Source of the DNA: an uncultured Luteimonas sp.
Lineage (GTDB): Bacteria; Pseudomonadota; Gammaproteobacteria; Xanthomonadales; Xanthomonadaceae
DNA: 64,000 bases
Reading direction: 5' to 3'
NCBI GenBank assembly: GCA_934541015.1
Contig: CAKTDC010000003.1
Coordinates: 62,001 to 126,000, forward strand
Positions 16,594 to 26,363 of this stretch are shown here, piece after piece; position 1 is the stretch's first letter, and every line of letters starts with the position of its first letter. Under the pieces are notes generated by a model. That model saw only the letters and a list, made by a program, of their open reading frames with translations. It was not told the origin of the DNA and did not search any database. The position numbers and the translations under genes were made by a program.

Positions 16594-19266
16594 TCATCCA
16601 TCCCACCGATCACAGAAGCTGGGGCGCAACTCCTCCAGCGTTGCAGGAAGCCGATCGTTGCAGACCAAGCCCAGGTAGGTAGCGGCTCGCGTCGCACCCA
16701 CGTAGAGATAACGTTCAAACAGCTCGGGCTGAAGCTCTGCCAGGCGGTCCACATCAACGAAGAAAACTGCCTCGAACTCCAATCCTTTGATGTGCTTTAC
16801 CTCGAACACGCGAACATCGGTTCCCTCGCCCAATGTCCGCTCGTCACATGCCACGGCCCTCAAGCTGATGTCCTCGAGCCGCTCTGTCAGCGCGCTCGCC
16901 ATCGGCTCAACGTCATCGCGACCATTAACCAAAACCGCAATAGTGGGCATTTCACGGACCGTACGTTCAACTTCCCTGATCCGGTCTGCGATCCAGGACG
17001 CGCGCTCCGTCCCTGCCCCCTCAAGTAATGCTACCGGCACCCCATCGTGGGTGCTGGTGGATGGCAGCTCACCCTGCGCATCAAGATCCCCACCCATAAG
17101 GCGAAGGAGGTCGCCGGCGAAAGCATTGAGCAGCCGGCTTTGGCGGTACACCAGGTTGATCGACTCCGGCACGATGGATGGTGATACCCACGCAAGCTGA
17201 TCCTTCGACCGCAGCCCCGACGCCGTAATCCTTTGATTGAAGTCGCCACACGCAAAGAACGACCTGCTAGGCGCGGCCGCCAGCGCCTCCATACAGGCAA
17301 GTTCAAGCGCCGAAAAATCCGTCGCCTCATCCACCATGATCTGCGTACGAAAAAGACTTGAAACCCTCTTTACAACCTCGAAACGCGGTGCATCCAGATT
17401 CGAGGCGACGAAGGATTGCTTCAGTAGCATCCTGCAGTTTCGGAGCATCAGCAGGATCACGGCGTCCAGCTCCAGCGGAGACAGATGCAACGCGCTGGGC
17501 GGAGCGCCCAGATAGTAGCGCTCATCGCTCGCATGTTCGCGTCGGAATGCCCGGTAACTGCTCGGAACATCCGAGATGTAGCGTCTGAACGCGTTGATGA
17601 ATCGTCGCAACCCGTTCTGGAAGCTGATGCGTTGGCCGATCTCGAGCAACACCCCGTCATCCGGCAGCGATGGACCAAGCCAGGCGATAATTCTGGCAGC
17701 GCGCGTCTCCTTCTTCATGGTCCGCTTCTGATAGCGGCTCCTGGACAAGGCACGCACTGCAGCCAGATACGCCTTGACTGCCGCCTGTATGTCGCTCGAT
17801 GACGCGCCCACCTTGTCGGTGACCTCGTGCTCATCATCGTCGAACTCGGCGTCTTCATCTTCCTGGTCGTCTTCCTGCTGCAATCCAGACAGGAACTGGG
17901 CTAGCCGGCTGAAAATTTCCTTGTCGTTGTTGTGAAGTCTGTTGCGCTCCCCCTTTATCAAACCATCCGCTACTCCCCGGGATTCTTCCAGCGCGGCACG
18001 AATCGCCGCATCACGCGCTTCCAGGTCACGGTAGACTTCCATCCACGAGCGCCCTTCCAACGAGGCAGCCAGTTCCATCAGCTCCATCACCAATGGCTCT
18101 GCGGATCGGGGCGCCGCCCCAGCTGCCATATCCGCGCCATCCTCCAGCTGTTTGCGCAACCGCTGGTCGTGAAAGCCCTGGAACGCGCCGAACCAGTCTC
18201 GCGAGTCTGCGAACAGCGAGCCAGCTAGATGATCGTGTTCCAATTTCAGCGTGAACCGCCCGCCATTGGTTGACCGCAAGACGCCAAGCGTGTTGCGTGC
18301 GATGGTGATTCGGTAGGCCTCCCACGTCTGGATACGAGCATCCGTGGCTGGCACTTGCTCGCGGTTGAAAGCTTCCTTCAGGTAGTGCTTGAGCAACTCG
18401 GACGGGGTGAACATCATCCAGTTGATCTCGTGCGGAAGCGCCCCGTTGGCACTCGCCACGATTCTGCGTTCACTCTCTTCGAGAGCATCCAGGTCGAGTT
18501 TTTGCCCCAGTCGTTTGATCAGCGTGGTGGTCTTGCCGGTACCCGGTGGGCCAAGGATGATCAGTTGACTGTCCAGCGGGCGTCGGAAGATCCCGCCCTG
18601 GAACTTGTCCAAGACGGGCTGATCACGTAGCCCCATCGCCGTACGCACTTGGTGGCTGATGCCTGATTTGATAGCTTCCGCCAGCGCGGCCTGCTCCAGC
18701 AGTCGATCCAGATCGTCGCTGACATCGCTGCCATGTGGCTCCAGGAGCTCGCGCAGCGAGCGGATCGAGAATGTCCCGCCGTCAAGATCTAGATGGAGAC
18801 TCCCTACGGAATCCCATCCTGCGTCCAAAAACTGGGGATTGAGCGAGGTCTTTTCGAGCAGACTGTAGGTCTTGGACTCGCCGACTCTCTGCACGGTTAT
18901 TTCGTCGCCCACGTCCAACTCAGCCAGCCGTCCCAGCGCGGTATCGTAGTTCGCTACCTCCCTACCGGATGGAAGGATTGTTCCGGTCTTGCGAGCGATG
19001 TACAGCACGCGCTGCGACCCTGACTCGTCCTCAACGATCAGGCGCGAAATGGCCGGCTCGCGACGCAGCGCGGCCCAACCCTCACGTGTCTTTCGAGAAC
19101 TCTCGCCCAGCCTCCGAAAAGCTTCCTCGCTGGTAAAGGTGTTGCCCCCTGCCAGACCGCTGGTGGCGCCCGCCGACGCATCCAGTTTATCTCTTGCCAA
19201 GTTTGCGGCTTCGGCGAAGGTGTCTAACACCTCATTGGCCAATGCAGAAAAATCTGGATGACTCAT
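16594..19266 (-). CDS. SF1 (UvrD/PcrA-like) helicase, last gene of the defence cluster
   Basis: An 890-residue superfamily 1 ATPase. Walker A is GPPGTGKTTTLIKR near residue 243; Walker B IMVDEATDFS, motif III FFACGDFNQRIT, motif IV NLVYRQSRLL and motif VI LYVGATRAA lie in the last third. The roughly 240 N-terminal residues before Walker A have no motif I recognise, and an acidic linker (QQEDDQEDEDAEFDDDEHE) sits near residue 475. The ATG at 19266 is preferred because GGGGGGATC stands directly before it; an upstream in-frame Met at 19359 has none. Downstream of res by 95 bp, same strand. GC is lower than core genes. Helicase activity is certain by motif; a defence role is inferred from neighbours. 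Confidence 0.82.
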   Translation of the reverse strand: MSHPDFSALANEVLDTFAEAANLARDKLDASAGATSGLAGGNTFTSEEAFRRLGESSRKTREGWAALRREPAISRLIVEDESGSQRVLYIARKTGTILPSGREVANYDTALGRLAELDVGDEITVQRVGESKTYSLLEKTSLNPQFLDAGWDSVGSLHLDLDGGTFSIRSLRELLEPHGSDVSDDLDRLLEQAALAEAIKSGISHQVRTAMGLRDQPVLDKFQGGIFRRPLDSQLIILGPPGTGKTTTLIKRLGQKLDLDALEESERRIVASANGALPHEINWMMFTPSELLKHYLKEAFNREQVPATDARIQTWEAYRITIARNTLGVLRSTNGGRFTLKLEHDHLAGSLFADSRDWFGAFQGFHDQRLRKQLEDGADMAAGAAPRSAEPLVMELMELAASLEGRSWMEVYRDLEARDAAIRAALEESRGVADGLIKGERNRLHNNDKEIFSRLAQFLSGLQQEDDQEDEDAEFDDDEHEVTDKVGASSSDIQAAVKAYLAAVRALSRSRYQKRTMKKETRAARIIAWLGPSLPDDGVLLEIGQRISFQNGLRRFINAFRRYISDVPSSYRAFRREHASDERYYLGAPPSALHLSPLELDAVILLMLRNCRMLLKQSFVASNLDAPRFEVVKRVSSLFRTQIMVDEATDFSALELACMEALAAAPSRSFFACGDFNQRITASGLRSKDQLAWVSPSIVPESINLVYRQSRLLNAFAGDLLRLMGGDLDAQGELPSTSTHDGVPVALLEGAGTERASWIADRIREVERTVREMPTIAVLVNGRDDVEPMASALTERLEDISLRAVACDERTLGEGTDVRVFEVKHIKGLEFEAVFFVDVDRLAELQPELFERYLYVGATRAATYLGLVCNDRLPATLEELRPSFCDRWDG

Positions 19267-19361
19267 CGATCCCCCCTGGTTCCGATGCTGTTGTGTTATG
19301 GCTTGTACTCGATTGCACAGGCCAGCTAGTACCGGCCACCTTTCGCGAGTGACCAGCATCC

Positions 19362-22300
19362 CTACATTTCCGCCAAAAGCCCATCCACCGTTTTCTGGAC
19401 AACATACTTTGCAGGCGCCTCTCCCACCCCCAGCTCCTCAAAGTGCGCCTTGCCGCACTTGATTTTCCCTTCCTCAATCGGCCGCAGCGCATCACCAACC
19501 AGGCTGTGCTTGGTCTCCACCACGAAGTACAGCCGCTCCTTGCCGTCCTTCCCGATCACCACCACCGCCCAGTCCGGGTTGTAGGTTCCCAGCGGCGTCG
19601 GCACCTTGAACCAGCCGGGCAGCTTGGCGTACACCTTCACCGCTTCGTTGGTTTCCAGCGCCTGGGCAAACTCCCGCTCGACCTCGGAGTCGTACACCAC
19701 GTGCTCGTACACGGCCTTGCGCGTGTCCATGAGCATGTTGTCGAGGTAACCGCTGAGCTCGTTCTCCTCGAACAGCTCCTGGGCGTAGTACTCGCCATCG
19801 CCCAGGCGGCGGTAGCGGATGCCGTCCACCAGCGCCATGCGCTTGCAGCGGTTGATGGCGTCCGAGGCCTGCTCGATGAACTTCTGCGGATTGCGCTTGA
19901 AGTCGTCCAGCCGCCCGCTGCCGGTGAGGATGCGGTGGATCGAGCGCCGGGTGAGCTGGGTGCGGTCCTGCATCTCGGTGAGGATGTCGGGCAGCGGAAT
20001 GTCCGATTCGTCCAGCGCGATCGGGCCGGAGGTGGCCTTGAGGGTCGCTTCCACGCCGGCCTCGCCGATCGCCAGCCCGGCCTTGCGCCACTGCAGGCGC
20101 GCGCGGGCGATATGCGGCGAGCCGCGCACCGCCTCGATGCAGGATTCGATCAGCTTCTCGTTGTCGAACTGCACCCGGTAGGTCGTGCGGTGCTTGATCC
20201 GGTCCCACAGCGCCTTGAACTCGGGGCTGTCCAGGTTCGCGCGGCGCACCGGGATCGCGTTGCGGCGCTTGTTCGCATCCTTGACCTCCAGGCGCCCGGC
20301 CAGCTTGCGCAGGATGGCGACGATGGGCTCGCGCTGGGCCTCGAACTCCGCGGGCAGCTGCACGGTGCCATCCTTGATGGCGGTCCGCAGCTCGTCCTTG
20401 ATCCTGCCGTCCTTGGCCAGATAGCCCTGGTCCTGCAGAGCCTTGCGCAGCGCCTCCGACCTCTCATGCCCGAACGGCACCACGCTCCCATCGTCCGCAG
20501 TGACCGGGATGGGCGAGAACTGCTCGGGCACCACCACGCCGAAGCGGATGCCGATGCCGGTCTTCGGATCCTCCAGCTCCTGCTGCAGCCCCTGCGCGAA
20601 CTCCTCGTAGCTCTCGTTGGCAATCACCGTCAGCGTATTGACGTCAAAGCCGCGCACACGCTCGCCGTCCCGGTTCACGCACAGGCGCAGGCCGCGGCCG
20701 ATCGACTGCCGGCGTTCACGCTCGGTGCGGATGTCGCGCAGCACGCAGATCTGGAAGACGTTGGGGTTGTCCCAGCCCTCGCGCAGCGCGGAGTGGGAGA
20801 AGATGAACTTGAGCGGCGTCTTCAGGTCGAGCAGCTTCTCCTTGTCCTTCATGATCAGGCTGTAGGTATCGTCGTCTGCGCGCGTGACACCGGTGGTGTC
20901 CTTGAACACCTCGACCGTCTTGCCGCCTACGCGCTTCCGGTCGATCGAGAAGTAGCCGTTGTGCACCTCGTCGACCGGGTGATCCATGTCCAGCTCCTGG
21001 AACAGGCTCTGGTAGTCGTGGTGCCGTGCCCAGCGCTGGTACTCCTCCTCGAAGATCTGCGCGTAGATACCCTTGATCGGGTTGCCCTCGTCGTCGTGGC
21101 CGCGGTACTTGGCCACTTCGTCGATGAAGAACAGCGACAGCACCTTGATGCCCTTGGGCCGCAGCAGGCGCTCCTTGTCCAGGTGCTCCTTGATGGCGCG
21201 GGAAATCATCTGGCGCTGGATGGCCAGCGGGTCCACGTCTCCCCAGGCCTCCCCGGGCTCCAGGAACTTCACATCGCCCGGCACCCGCAGCTCCATGAAC
21301 TGCTTGCTGCGCCCGGCCCGGATCTCCCCCACCCGGCAATCGCGGTAGATGGCGCGCTTCGTCGTCTGGGCCAGGTCATCGCCGTCCATGACGGTCACCG
21401 TCTTCCAGCGGACCGTGCCGCCTTCTTCCACGTCCAGCTCGACCGTGGCCGTCACGGTGCCGCGCGCGCTCTTTGAGCCGACAAAGCGGACATAGGGCTT
21501 GTTGCTGGCCCCTTCGATCTCCGCCGTCGCCACCTCGATCTGCTTCACCAGGCCCTGCTCGTAGGCATCGATCGCGTCCAGCCGGTAGACCATGTGGTGC
21601 TTGTCCACGTGCGTGGCCGAATAGCGCAGCGTGCAAAGCGGATTCATCCTGGCCAGGGCCTGCCTGCCCTTGCCATCCAGGCCGCCGTCCACGCTCTGCG
21701 GCTCATCGACGATCAGGATCGGCCGGGTGGCGCGGATCAGGTCGATCGGCCGCTCGCCGCCGGTCTTCTCGCTGGGCCGGTACATCACATTCTTCGTCTT
21801 CTCCCGGCGCCGCTCTTCGTCCGACTCCTCGCGCTCCGCCTCGTCCTCGTCGCCAAACCGGTTGATGGCACCCACGGTGACCACCATGATCTGGATGGTG
21901 GCGCTGGTGGCGAAGTTACGGACCCGGCCAAGCTCCGCCGAGTCGTACACGAAGTACTCCGCCGGGGTGCCGGCATAGAGCTCGCGGAAGTGCGCTTCCG
22001 TCATCTCCAGGGACTTCAGCACGCCCTCGCGGATCGCCACCGAAGGCACCACGATCACGAACTTGGTGAAGCCGTACAGCCGGTTCAGCTCGAAGATCGT
22101 GCGCAGGTACACGTAGGTCTTGCCGGTACCGGTTTCCATCTCCACGGTGAAGTTGCCGTCCGCCAGCGCGGTGGAGGGCGGCAAGGCGTTGTGCAGCTGA
22201 ATATCGACCAGGTTGCGGTGCAATTCGTCGTCGAGCAGGGTCAGGCGATTGCCCACGCCCAGCGTGGACTCTTCGATGCCCGCCTCCAGCACCAGGTCCA

Positions 22301-22430
22301 GCTGCGGCGATGCCGCCGGTCGGGTGACGGTGAACTCGGTGCGGCAGATTTCCTGGCCGCGGAATAGATTGCAAACCGCCGTAATTGCGGCCAGCTGGTG
22401 TGGAAGGTCATCTTCAAAGTGAAGTTTCAT
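19362..22430 (-). CDS. res: Type III restriction enzyme, Res subunit (helicase-nuclease)
   Basis: A 1,022-residue Res protein that translocates and cuts DNA together with Mod. SF2 motifs: Walker A METGTGKTYVYLRTI near residue 100, Walker B ILIVDEPQ, FSHSALREGWDNPNVFQI and the arginine-finger block RQSIGRGLRL. The C-terminal PD-(D/E)xK nuclease is visible as YNPDWAVVV...LYFVVETKH near residues 960-985. Length and order are normal for Res. The unusual point is that mod is separated from res by a PLD-nuclease gene and a 156-bp AT-rich gap instead of lying directly upstream. GC content is like the core genome. Confidence 0.93.
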   Translation of the reverse strand: MKLHFEDDLPHQLAAITAVCNLFRGQEICRTEFTVTRPAASPQLDLVLEAGIEESTLGVGNRLTLLDDELHRNLVDIQLHNALPPSTALADGNFTVEMETGTGKTYVYLRTIFELNRLYGFTKFVIVVPSVAIREGVLKSLEMTEAHFRELYAGTPAEYFVYDSAELGRVRNFATSATIQIMVVTVGAINRFGDEDEAEREESDEERRREKTKNVMYRPSEKTGGERPIDLIRATRPILIVDEPQSVDGGLDGKGRQALARMNPLCTLRYSATHVDKHHMVYRLDAIDAYEQGLVKQIEVATAEIEGASNKPYVRFVGSKSARGTVTATVELDVEEGGTVRWKTVTVMDGDDLAQTTKRAIYRDCRVGEIRAGRSKQFMELRVPGDVKFLEPGEAWGDVDPLAIQRQMISRAIKEHLDKERLLRPKGIKVLSLFFIDEVAKYRGHDDEGNPIKGIYAQIFEEEYQRWARHHDYQSLFQELDMDHPVDEVHNGYFSIDRKRVGGKTVEVFKDTTGVTRADDDTYSLIMKDKEKLLDLKTPLKFIFSHSALREGWDNPNVFQICVLRDIRTERERRQSIGRGLRLCVNRDGERVRGFDVNTLTVIANESYEEFAQGLQQELEDPKTGIGIRFGVVVPEQFSPIPVTADDGSVVPFGHERSEALRKALQDQGYLAKDGRIKDELRTAIKDGTVQLPAEFEAQREPIVAILRKLAGRLEVKDANKRRNAIPVRRANLDSPEFKALWDRIKHRTTYRVQFDNEKLIESCIEAVRGSPHIARARLQWRKAGLAIGEAGVEATLKATSGPIALDESDIPLPDILTEMQDRTQLTRRSIHRILTGSGRLDDFKRNPQKFIEQASDAINRCKRMALVDGIRYRRLGDGEYYAQELFEENELSGYLDNMLMDTRKAVYEHVVYDSEVEREFAQALETNEAVKVYAKLPGWFKVPTPLGTYNPDWAVVVIGKDGKERLYFVVETKHSLVGDALRPIEEGKIKCGKAHFEELGVGEAPAKYVVQKTVDGLLAEM

Positions 22431-22586
22431 CGGACGAGTCTCAACTGCTGCAGCGTTATCAAACCCCTAGACCAGGAAAAACCAGAGAGTTCTATTGCCT
22501 AGAGATCAGGTTTCTTGAATCAATGCTCTTGCGGTTGAAGAATCACCGCTCGCCCCTTTAACAGGTCGCTTCAGCTGAAGCATGAA

Positions 22587-23648
22587 TCAAAACCACCCAT
22601 ATTCTCTAGCTGTCGTTCTCCCTAATGTTCCAGCACGCTCAGTTGCCTTACGCATCGCCCTGAACTCAGGGCTACGAAGTCTAATGAACTTCAGCTCAAC
22701 ACCCTTGTCTTTACGGGAGAAAACAGCGACATAGCTGGATCTAAGCAACTTCCCGCTTCTCCGCATCCTCAATCCAGCTTTTACCTCAGGAATTGACTGA
22801 GGCAACAAGAATCGCCACATATCATTCTTCGGAAAATAATGCAGCGGCACCGTCACTCGCCCACCCGAAGTCAACTTGAACTTAAAATCTCTGTTCTTAC
22901 CGCCATGCCGCGGCATTGAGAAAAAGGGAAGCTGCTCCCCTTTTATCTCTAACTGATCCTGCTTGAACCCCGTAATATTTCCAACCTCAATCCAGCATAC
23001 CTGCGCAAGGGATGGATCCACGCGAGCATCATCACTGGTAAGTACCGGCTCGTTCTTCTTGCGGCCACCACCGGTCTTTTTGTCGACCAGTAAACCAGCC
23101 TTCTTCCTTGCCTTACGAGCCGACTCGAAGTCCTGCCTGTACTCTTCGAGCTTCCTCTCAGTAATCTTCCGCCCCAACTTCCACGCTGCGCGCCAAACAT
23201 CATCAAGCGCGGCAGAATCAACCTCACTGCCCACCTTCAACAGCGTAACGGCCTCAACATTGCCGCCCAGTCCACCCGCTGTTAGATTGGCCGACCCCAT
23301 CACTAGTGAGGAAGTGAAATCACCACCGGAGAACCAGTACAGCTTAGGGTGGAAGATCCAAACACCCCGCTGTCCACTGACAACCCGAACTTGCGCTCCT
23401 TGCATCTTCATCACGCGTTTGATTGCATCTGGATGCGTAATGAAATTATCCAACCCAAACAGCCAGTAGCTCTTTGCAGGCAACCGCTTCGCAAGAATCG
23501 AATCCAACAACTCGGCAACACCCGCCACACTTGCGAAAGCTACAGCCACTTTGATTGTGTTGAACTCCTCTTCGGAAGCAGCGCTCTTCAGAATGGCGCC
23601 GACGCGCCGCTCCCCTGCTTTCTGAAACTCAACTTTTGGCAAAGACAT
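22587..23648 (-). CDS. PLD/HKD-family nuclease-like protein
   Basis: A 353-residue protein with one phospholipase-D-type active site near residues 120-145: IFHPKLYWFSGGD followed by LVMGSANLTAGGL, the H-x-K and G-S-x-N-x-T elements of HKD nucleases. Enzymes with one motif usually act as dimers. Residues 170-220 are a charged, Lys-rich region; the C-terminal 100 residues match nothing I know. The ATG at 23648 is chosen over one 12 codons upstream because GGGGGAGG stands 3 bp before it. It lies 10 bp after mod and before res. AT-rich compared with res, DUF4391 and the SNF2 gene, and thus probably a separate acquisition. NgoFVII-type restriction nucleases are a possible alternative identity. Confidence 0.75.
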   Translation of the reverse strand: MSLPKVEFQKAGERRVGAILKSAASEEEFNTIKVAVAFASVAGVAELLDSILAKRLPAKSYWLFGLDNFITHPDAIKRVMKMQGAQVRVVSGQRGVWIFHPKLYWFSGGDFTSSLVMGSANLTAGGLGGNVEAVTLLKVGSEVDSAALDDVWRAAWKLGRKITERKLEEYRQDFESARKARKKAGLLVDKKTGGGRKKNEPVLTSDDARVDPSLAQVCWIEVGNITGFKQDQLEIKGEQLPFFSMPRHGGKNRDFKFKLTSGGRVTVPLHYFPKNDMWRFLLPQSIPEVKAGLRMRRSGKLLRSSYVAVFSRKDKGVELKFIRLRSPEFRAMRKATERAGTLGRTTAREYGWF

Positions 23649-23658
23649 ATGCCTCCCC

Positions 23659-25584
23659 CTATATGCTGCGGACCTGGAATCCATCTTGTTTTAGAATTTC
23701 TGCCAAGTTCGTCTTCGACACGTCATCTTCAAAAGACGTATCAACGAATAGCGCAGTTGGTGCACCTACGGGTGCCAACTCCTCACGCCAGCGAACCATT
23801 TCGGCTGCCAGAACCTCAGCCTCCGCGGCCGGAATCCGTCCCGCCAAGCAAGCCATTAGAACGCCACCGCCCACGCTATGGATGGAAACAGTCCCCACCT
23901 GGCGCTGTTCTATCGGCTCGGTCAGCGCTAGCCCTAGCTTTAGAACTGCCTCGTAGAGCATATCCATACTTGACCGATCTGGAAGCACGTTCTCAACGCT
24001 ATCCAGCAACGTCCTTGGAAGTTCGTCCGCTTTCGGATTCCACGCACGGATATTGCTCGTGTCCAACCTAAAGCATTGAAACCCCTCTAGGCGCGCTGGT
24101 GATTTAAGAACCTCACCTGCCCGTCGAAGCCGCTCCCTCGTCAACGAGCTAATCACCGGAGTTATGCCGATTTTCTCACAGTATTTTGAAGAAGCACCAT
24201 TCGGATCAAGCGCCTCGGGGAGCTGCACCAAAATGTAGCGCCGCCTACCTCCATCCTCCGCATTCAACGCAATGACCGCATGCCCAGTCGTTCCTGAGCC
24301 CGCGAAAAAATCCATAACAATGTCATCGCCGGAGGTGCAACTATTGACGAGATACTTCAGCAAACTGACTGGCTTCGGGTAATCGAAGACACGGGCGCCC
24401 ATCAGCCTCTCAAGCTCCACGCCTGCGGATTCATTCGTCCCCACACCTACCGCTTCATCAATTAGGTTCGGAAGCGCTTCGCGACCGTAACTATCCTTTT
24501 CATAGCTAGGCAACAGTTTGTTCGTAGCGATACGCACCCTTGTACCGTCCGCCATCTGCTGCTCTAGATAGGCTTGACTCCACCGAAATCGAGCCTTGAG
24601 ACGAAACGGCGAGATGAAACGCCCGCCGCGAACTTCAACCGTATCCAGAAGCTCCACTGTGTAGTTGGACGACCCGTATGTACCCGGTTGAAGCGTGCCA
24701 TCCGCTATGCCGGTTTCAACCCCTGCAGGGAAAGACAACACGCTTACGGAGTTAGGCTGGTTCAGCAAAGTGTTGGCACTTTGAGCCGGCTTTTCGATAC
24801 CAAGCAGCGGCTGATCGGTTCGGCTTCGTTCGTAGCAAACAACATACTCCACCACATTCTTCGTTTTCTGTGACAAGGCGGCAGGAGTGCGCGTCCTCAC
24901 CCAACTGAAGATATTGACAAAATTTTCTTCACCAAACACATCATCCAACAACATCTTCAAGGTGCCTATCTCACCCTGATCGATACTTACGTAGATGACA
25001 CCATCCTGCCTAAGAAGGCTCCGCGCCAACTTCAGACGCGGATACATCATATTGAGCCAATCAGTGTGGAATCGGCCCGACGCCTCCGTATTCGAACTGT
25101 TCTTTCGACCGCTCTCCAGCTGCCCAGTCACTTCCAGATAGTTCTTGATGCTGTCCTGAAAGTTGTCCGGATACACGAAGTCCTTACCCGTGTTATACGG
25201 CGGATCTATATAGATCAGCTTCACCTTCCCGGCATAGCTCTTCTGCAGCAGCTTCAGCACCTCAAGGTTGTCGCCCTCGATCATCAGGTTCTGCGTGGTG
25301 TCCCAGTCCACGCTCTCTTCCGGGCACGGCCGCAGCGTGCCCAGGCTCGGCGTCAGCGCCAGCTGTCGCGCGCGGCGCTTGCCGTGCCAGTTGAGCCCGT
25401 ACTTCTCTTCGGCATCGGTCACGGTGGCGTCGCCGACGAGCTGCTTGAGCACGTCGACATTGACCGCCGAACCGTCCTTGCCTTCGGTGACCAGTTCGGG
25501 AAACAGGGCCTTGAGCCGGGCGATGTTGCCGGCCACCAGGTCGGCGGAGCGGGCTTCGGGATCGTTGGCAGTGATCTTTTCCAT
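23659..25584 (-). CDS. mod: Type III DNA methyltransferase, Mod subunit (adenine-specific, beta class)
   Basis: Methylates adenine in the recognition site and gives the Res-Mod complex its specificity. In the 641 residues, motif IV IYIDPPYNTG (near 125) comes before motif I DFFAGSGTTGHA (near 440), the beta-class order, with a variable target-recognition region between them. The N-terminal 125 residues (MEKITANDPEARSADLVAGNIARLKALFP) are typical of type III Mod. GC content changes sharply within the gene: codons before about 25,200 are core-like, those after (motif IV onward) are AT-rich like the PLD gene. This is a mosaic consistent with exchange of the specificity part. It follows the DUF4391 gene by 20 bp. 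Confidence 0.93.
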   Translation of the reverse strand: MEKITANDPEARSADLVAGNIARLKALFPELVTEGKDGSAVNVDVLKQLVGDATVTDAEEKYGLNWHGKRRARQLALTPSLGTLRPCPEESVDWDTTQNLMIEGDNLEVLKLLQKSYAGKVKLIYIDPPYNTGKDFVYPDNFQDSIKNYLEVTGQLESGRKNSSNTEASGRFHTDWLNMMYPRLKLARSLLRQDGVIYVSIDQGEIGTLKMLLDDVFGEENFVNIFSWVRTRTPAALSQKTKNVVEYVVCYERSRTDQPLLGIEKPAQSANTLLNQPNSVSVLSFPAGVETGIADGTLQPGTYGSSNYTVELLDTVEVRGGRFISPFRLKARFRWSQAYLEQQMADGTRVRIATNKLLPSYEKDSYGREALPNLIDEAVGVGTNESAGVELERLMGARVFDYPKPVSLLKYLVNSCTSGDDIVMDFFAGSGTTGHAVIALNAEDGGRRRYILVQLPEALDPNGASSKYCEKIGITPVISSLTRERLRRAGEVLKSPARLEGFQCFRLDTSNIRAWNPKADELPRTLLDSVENVLPDRSSMDMLYEAVLKLGLALTEPIEQRQVGTVSIHSVGGGVLMACLAGRIPAAEAEVLAAEMVRWREELAPVGAPTALFVDTSFEDDVSKTNLAEILKQDGFQVRSI

Positions 25585-25604
25585 GTCGGGTCCTTTGTCC
25601 TGGG

Positions 25605-26363
25605 CTACAGGCGGGCGTGCGCCGCGGCGAGTTCGGCCTGCAGCCGTCTGATTTCGATATTGAGTTCAACCTGTCGCGCAAGCTGAGACGTCTTCGTGGC
25701 GTCCCTGCGCAGGCTCGCGATGCGGGCCTGCAGGCCCGCCGCCGCGCGCAGGGATTCGCGCCGCTCCGCGAGCCGTTCGGCGGAATCCAGCACCTGGAAC
25801 GTACCGGTCAGTGCGGCAGCCTGCAGCGCGGTGACGGTATCCATCCAGCCCTGGTAGAGCGCAAGCAGCGAGGCGCGCGGCTGGCGGTCCAAGGACAGCG
25901 CCTGCAGGAACGCGGCACCGACCGGCGTGTCCGCGCCGGGCATCTCGGCGCTCACCGGGTCGCCGTCGAGCACCACCTTGTCCGCCTCCTTGAGCGCGGC
26001 GCGCTTGTGCGCCAGCGAAAGCGAAACCGCATCCCCCGCCTCCACCGCCATCACCACCGGGTAAGGCACCGCACGGTGCAGCAGTTCGGCAAGCCGCACT
26101 TCGCGGGTGCCGGGGCGAAGCCTGAGCCGCAGCACGACGATTTCGAGGTACTCGCGGGTGCCATCGCGGTACTCAGGCACGCCGCAGTGGGCGGGCTTGA
26201 GGGCGGCGAGCCAGTGGATGGCTTCGATGCCCTCGGCCACCAGGCGCCTGTCGGCAGCGGTGGGCGCGCCGTGGTGTTCGAGCAGGAGCTTCTTCGGTAC
26301 CCGCTGGCCCACCAGCGCGGCCGGCGGCAGCCCGAGCGCAGCAACCAGTCCGTCCGCGCTCAC
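25605..26363 (-). CDS. DUF4391-family protein
   Basis: A 252-residue protein of unknown function. The start region LPPAALVGQRVPKKLLLEH, the middle AIHWLAALKPAHCGVPEY and a C-terminal coiled coil (about residues 195-250, ending in RQVELNIEIRRLQAELAAAHARL) fit DUF4391 as I recall it. The GTG at 26363 is preferred because it overlaps the SNF2 stop (GTGA); an ATG 10 codons earlier lies inside that gene. DUF4391 genes occur next to helicase and type III restriction genes in other genomes, to my memory, so it is probably a structural or adaptor part of the same complex. Its biochemical job is not known. Confidence 0.7.
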   Translation of the reverse strand: MSADGLVAALGLPPAALVGQRVPKKLLLEHHGAPTAADRRLVAEGIEAIHWLAALKPAHCGVPEYRDGTREYLEIVVLRLRLRPGTREVRLAELLHRAVPYPVVMAVEAGDAVSLSLAHKRAALKEADKVVLDGDPVSAEMPGADTPVGAAFLQALSLDRQPRASLLALYQGWMDTVTALQAAALTGTFQVLDSAERLAERRESLRAAAGLQARIASLRRDATKTSQLARQVELNIEIRRLQAELAAAHARL

